Shown one piece after another: positions 4,340 to 6,339 of a DNA stretch of 6,339 nt. The notes beneath the pieces were generated by a model. It searched no databases. It worked only from the letters and a program-made list of their open reading frames with translations, and was not told where the DNA came from. A program made the translations under genes and the position numbers. Within the stretch, counting starts at the first letter, position 1. Each line of letters begins with the position of its first letter. This DNA is from an uncultured Lachnospiraceae bacterium (GTDB taxonomy: Bacteria > Bacillota_A > Clostridia > Lachnospirales > Lachnospiraceae), in contig CAMOFS010000103.1 of assembly GCA_946613735.1 (NCBI GenBank), forward strand, positions 1 through 6,339. Direction: 5' to 3'.

Positions 4340-6339
4340 ATGAGAGATATTCCCAGGGAATACGTCCAGGTAGGAAAAACCGGGTTGGGGGACATCCACT
4401 CGGTGGGTTATATTTTAAAGCACGTAAAAAGCGGTGCGAAGATATGCATCATAGAAAATGATGATGAAAACAAGGTTTTTTACATAGGCTTTCGCACGCC
4501 GCCCCACGACAGTACGGGAGTGGCACATATCACGGAGCATTCGGTGCTTTGCGGTTCCTCCAAGTATCCGGTAAAGGATCCGTTTGTGGAGCTGGCAAAG
4601 GGCTCTCTCAATACCTTTTTGAATGCCATGACCTATCCTGACAAGACGGTATATCCTGTGGCCAGCACCAATGACGCCGATTTCAAGAATCTGATGGACG
4701 TCTATATGGATGCTGTTCTCCATCCCAATATCTATAACCTAAAAGAGATCTTTTCCCAGGAGGGTTGGCACTACGAGATGGAGGATGAGGACTCCGAGCT
4801 CACCATCAACGGTGTGGTCTACAACGAGATGCGCGGTGCTTTTTCCAATCCCGACGATGTGCTCTCCAGAGAGATACTTAACTCCCTCTATCCCGATACT
4901 GCCTACGCAGTGGAGTCAGGCGGTGATCCCAAGAACATCCCGGATCTGACATATGAGGATTTTTTGAACTTCCACAGCAGGTATTATCATCCCTCCAATG
5001 CCTACATCTATCTTTACGGGGATATGGACTTTACCGAGAGGCTCAACTACCTGGATCGTGAGTACCTGTCTTACTTTGACCGCATAGAGGTGGACTCCGC
5101 CATAAAAAAACAGGAGCCCTTTGAAAAGACCAGGTATCTTGCAAAGTCATATTCTATCGGCAGCGATGAGGACACTGCGGACAAGACATTTTTATCCTAC
5201 AATATCTCCGTGGCAGATAATCTGAATCCCACCCTGTACCAGGCTATGGACATCTTAGAATACGCCATGCTCACCTCTCCGGGTGCTCCTATTGAAAAGG
5301 CACTTTTGGATGCGGGCATCGGTAAGGATATTATCGGTGGTTATGATTCCGGCATTTACCAGCCCTATTTTTCGGTGATAGCCAAGGGAGCCAACGAGGA
5401 CGACCGGGATAGATTTATACAGATCATCCGGGACACTCTTACGGATATGGCGGATGGAGGTATTGATAAAAAGGCGCTTTACGCCGCCATCAACTCATCC
5501 CTTTTCAAATACAAGGAGGCTGATTTCGGAAGCTACCCCAAGGGCCTGATGTACGGCCTTCAGCTTTTGGATTCATGGATATATGATGATAACCAGCCCT
5601 TTATGCACCTTCATGGCATAGGGGTTTTGGAGGACCTTAAGAAAAAGGTGGAGGACGGTTACTTTGAGGACCTTATCAGACAGTACCTCTTAGGCAACCA
5701 CCACGCTACGGTCTTAACGCTTACTCCCGTGCCCGGCCAGACGGCGGCCGAAGAGGAGGAACTCAAGAAAAAGCTTGCCGAGTACAAGTCCACCCTTTCA
5801 CCGGATGAGATAAAGGACATTGTTTCCTATACCGCCCATCTGAAGGAATACCAGGATACACCTTCCACGGCCAGGGAGCTTGCCACCATACCTCTTTTAA
5901 AAAGGTCTGATCTAAAGCGTGAGGCAAAGCCCTTCAAGACCGACGAGCATGACTATCACGGTGTAAAGATCCTACACCATGACATAAGGACTAATGGGAT
6001 CAATTATTTCATTGCCTGCTTTGATGCACAAAAGGCTATAGGACGGGATCTGCCTACGCTTTCTTTGATGGTGCAGATGCTGGGCATGCTGGATACTGCG
6101 GATTACAGTTACAATGAGTTGTCCAACGAGATCAACCTCCTTACCGGAGGCATTTCCTTAAGCCTCAAGGTATATCCCAGACTTGATGGGGACTATCGCT
6201 TTGTATGTGAGATGCGCATGAGGTATCTCTACGAGAATGCGGCTGAGGCCATGGACCTTCTCAGGCAGATGGCATTTTTATCTGATTTCTCTGACAAAAA
6301 GAGGGTGCAGGAGCTTTTGGGAATGGAAAAGCTGAAGCT
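4340..6339 (+). CDS. M16C-family (PreP/Cym1-like) zinc metallopeptidase, N-terminal ~666 residues (3' end outside window)
   Basis: The frame is open from ATG 4340 to the window end. The inverted zinc motif HxxEH is at 63-67 (HITEH): His63 and His67 bind zinc and Glu66 is the catalytic base. The third ligand is Glu163 in VVYNEMRGA, about 95 residues on, as in M16. Other M16C hallmarks are DPFVELAKGSLNTFLNAMTYPDKTVYPVAS (80-109) and FSQEGWHYE (138-146). The first, catalytic M16 domain covers roughly 20-245, a second non-catalytic one about 265-460, and a charged helical linker typical of M16C about 462-520 (rich in E and K). A second-half domain begins near 535, with YNELSNEINLLTGGIS at 591-606. 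Full-length members are near 970 residues, so about 300 are missing, including the distal Arg/Tyr substrate-binding pair. No signal peptide or membrane segment is seen, so it probably acts in the cytosol on peptides up to a few kDa. No link to polyamine transport is evident. Confidence 0.93.
   Translation, partial: MRDIPREYVQVGKTGLGDIHSVGYILKHVKSGAKICIIENDDENKVFYIGFRTPPHDSTGVAHITEHSVLCGSSKYPVKDPFVELAKGSLNTFLNAMTYPDKTVYPVASTNDADFKNLMDVYMDAVLHPNIYNLKEIFSQEGWHYEMEDEDSELTINGVVYNEMRGAFSNPDDVLSREILNSLYPDTAYAVESGGDPKNIPDLTYEDFLNFHSRYYHPSNAYIYLYGDMDFTERLNYLDREYLSYFDRIEVDSAIKKQEPFEKTRYLAKSYSIGSDEDTADKTFLSYNISVADNLNPTLYQAMDILEYAMLTSPGAPIEKALLDAGIGKDIIGGYDSGIYQPYFSVIAKGANEDDRDRFIQIIRDTLTDMADGGIDKKALYAAINSSLFKYKEADFGSYPKGLMYGLQLLDSWIYDDNQPFMHLHGIGVLEDLKKKVEDGYFEDLIRQYLLGNHHATVLTLTPVPGQTAAEEEELKKKLAEYKSTLSPDEIKDIVSYTAHLKEYQDTPSTARELATIPLLKRSDLKREAKPFKTDEHDYHGVKILHHDIRTNGINYFIACFDAQKAIGRDLPTLSLMVQMLGMLDTADYSYNELSNEINLLTGGISLSLKVYPRLDGDYRFVCEMRMRYLYENAAEAMDLLRQMAFLSDFSDKKRVQELLGMEKLK

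Overview
The window looks like chromosomal DNA from a gut or rumen Firmicute, most likely a clostridial Lachnospiraceae-type organism. This is inferred from protein character, moderate GC, AGGAG-type ribosome binding sites and a two-hairpin intergenic repeat that I associate with Clostridia from memory. All genes are on the + strand and coding density is high. I see no phage, transposase, CRISPR, tRNA or rRNA.

Layout: (1) bases 1-275 are the 3' end of a DHH/DHHA1-family phosphoesterase. (2) Its stop codon overlaps, as ATGA, the start of a 633-codon gene in which a PotC-type permease is fused in frame to a PotD-type polyamine-binding lipoprotein (272-2173). The junction carries a complete lipoprotein signal peptide, including its own Met and lipobox Cys, now buried inside the polypeptide. 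(3) An 84-bp spacer holds two direct copies of a GAGCGAAGCGAAGG-type dispersed repeat, the second touching the RBS of potA (2258-3301), the transporter ATPase. (4) A 132-bp spacer holds a third copy and an inverted fourth copy that can fold into a ~28-bp hairpin, plus a deleted fifth remnant, ahead of the PotB-type permease (3434-4216). (5) A 123-bp spacer holds a weak candidate promoter and a different dispersed repeat with two tandem hairpins next to a strong RBS. (6) From 4340 to the window end runs the first ~666 codons of an M16C (PreP/Cym1-like) zinc metallopeptidase.

Functionally, genes 2-4 make a complete spermidine/putrescine ABC importer: binding protein (PotD part), two permeases (PotC part and PotB) and ATPase (PotA). 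The order potC-potD, potA, potB differs from the usual potA-B-C-D. The cytosolic-looking M16C peptidase probably degrades peptides and has no evident link to polyamine uptake. The points most worth a second look are the permease-binding protein fusion with its buried lipobox, and the three intergenic spacers, all of which contain structured dispersed repeats close to the next gene's start.
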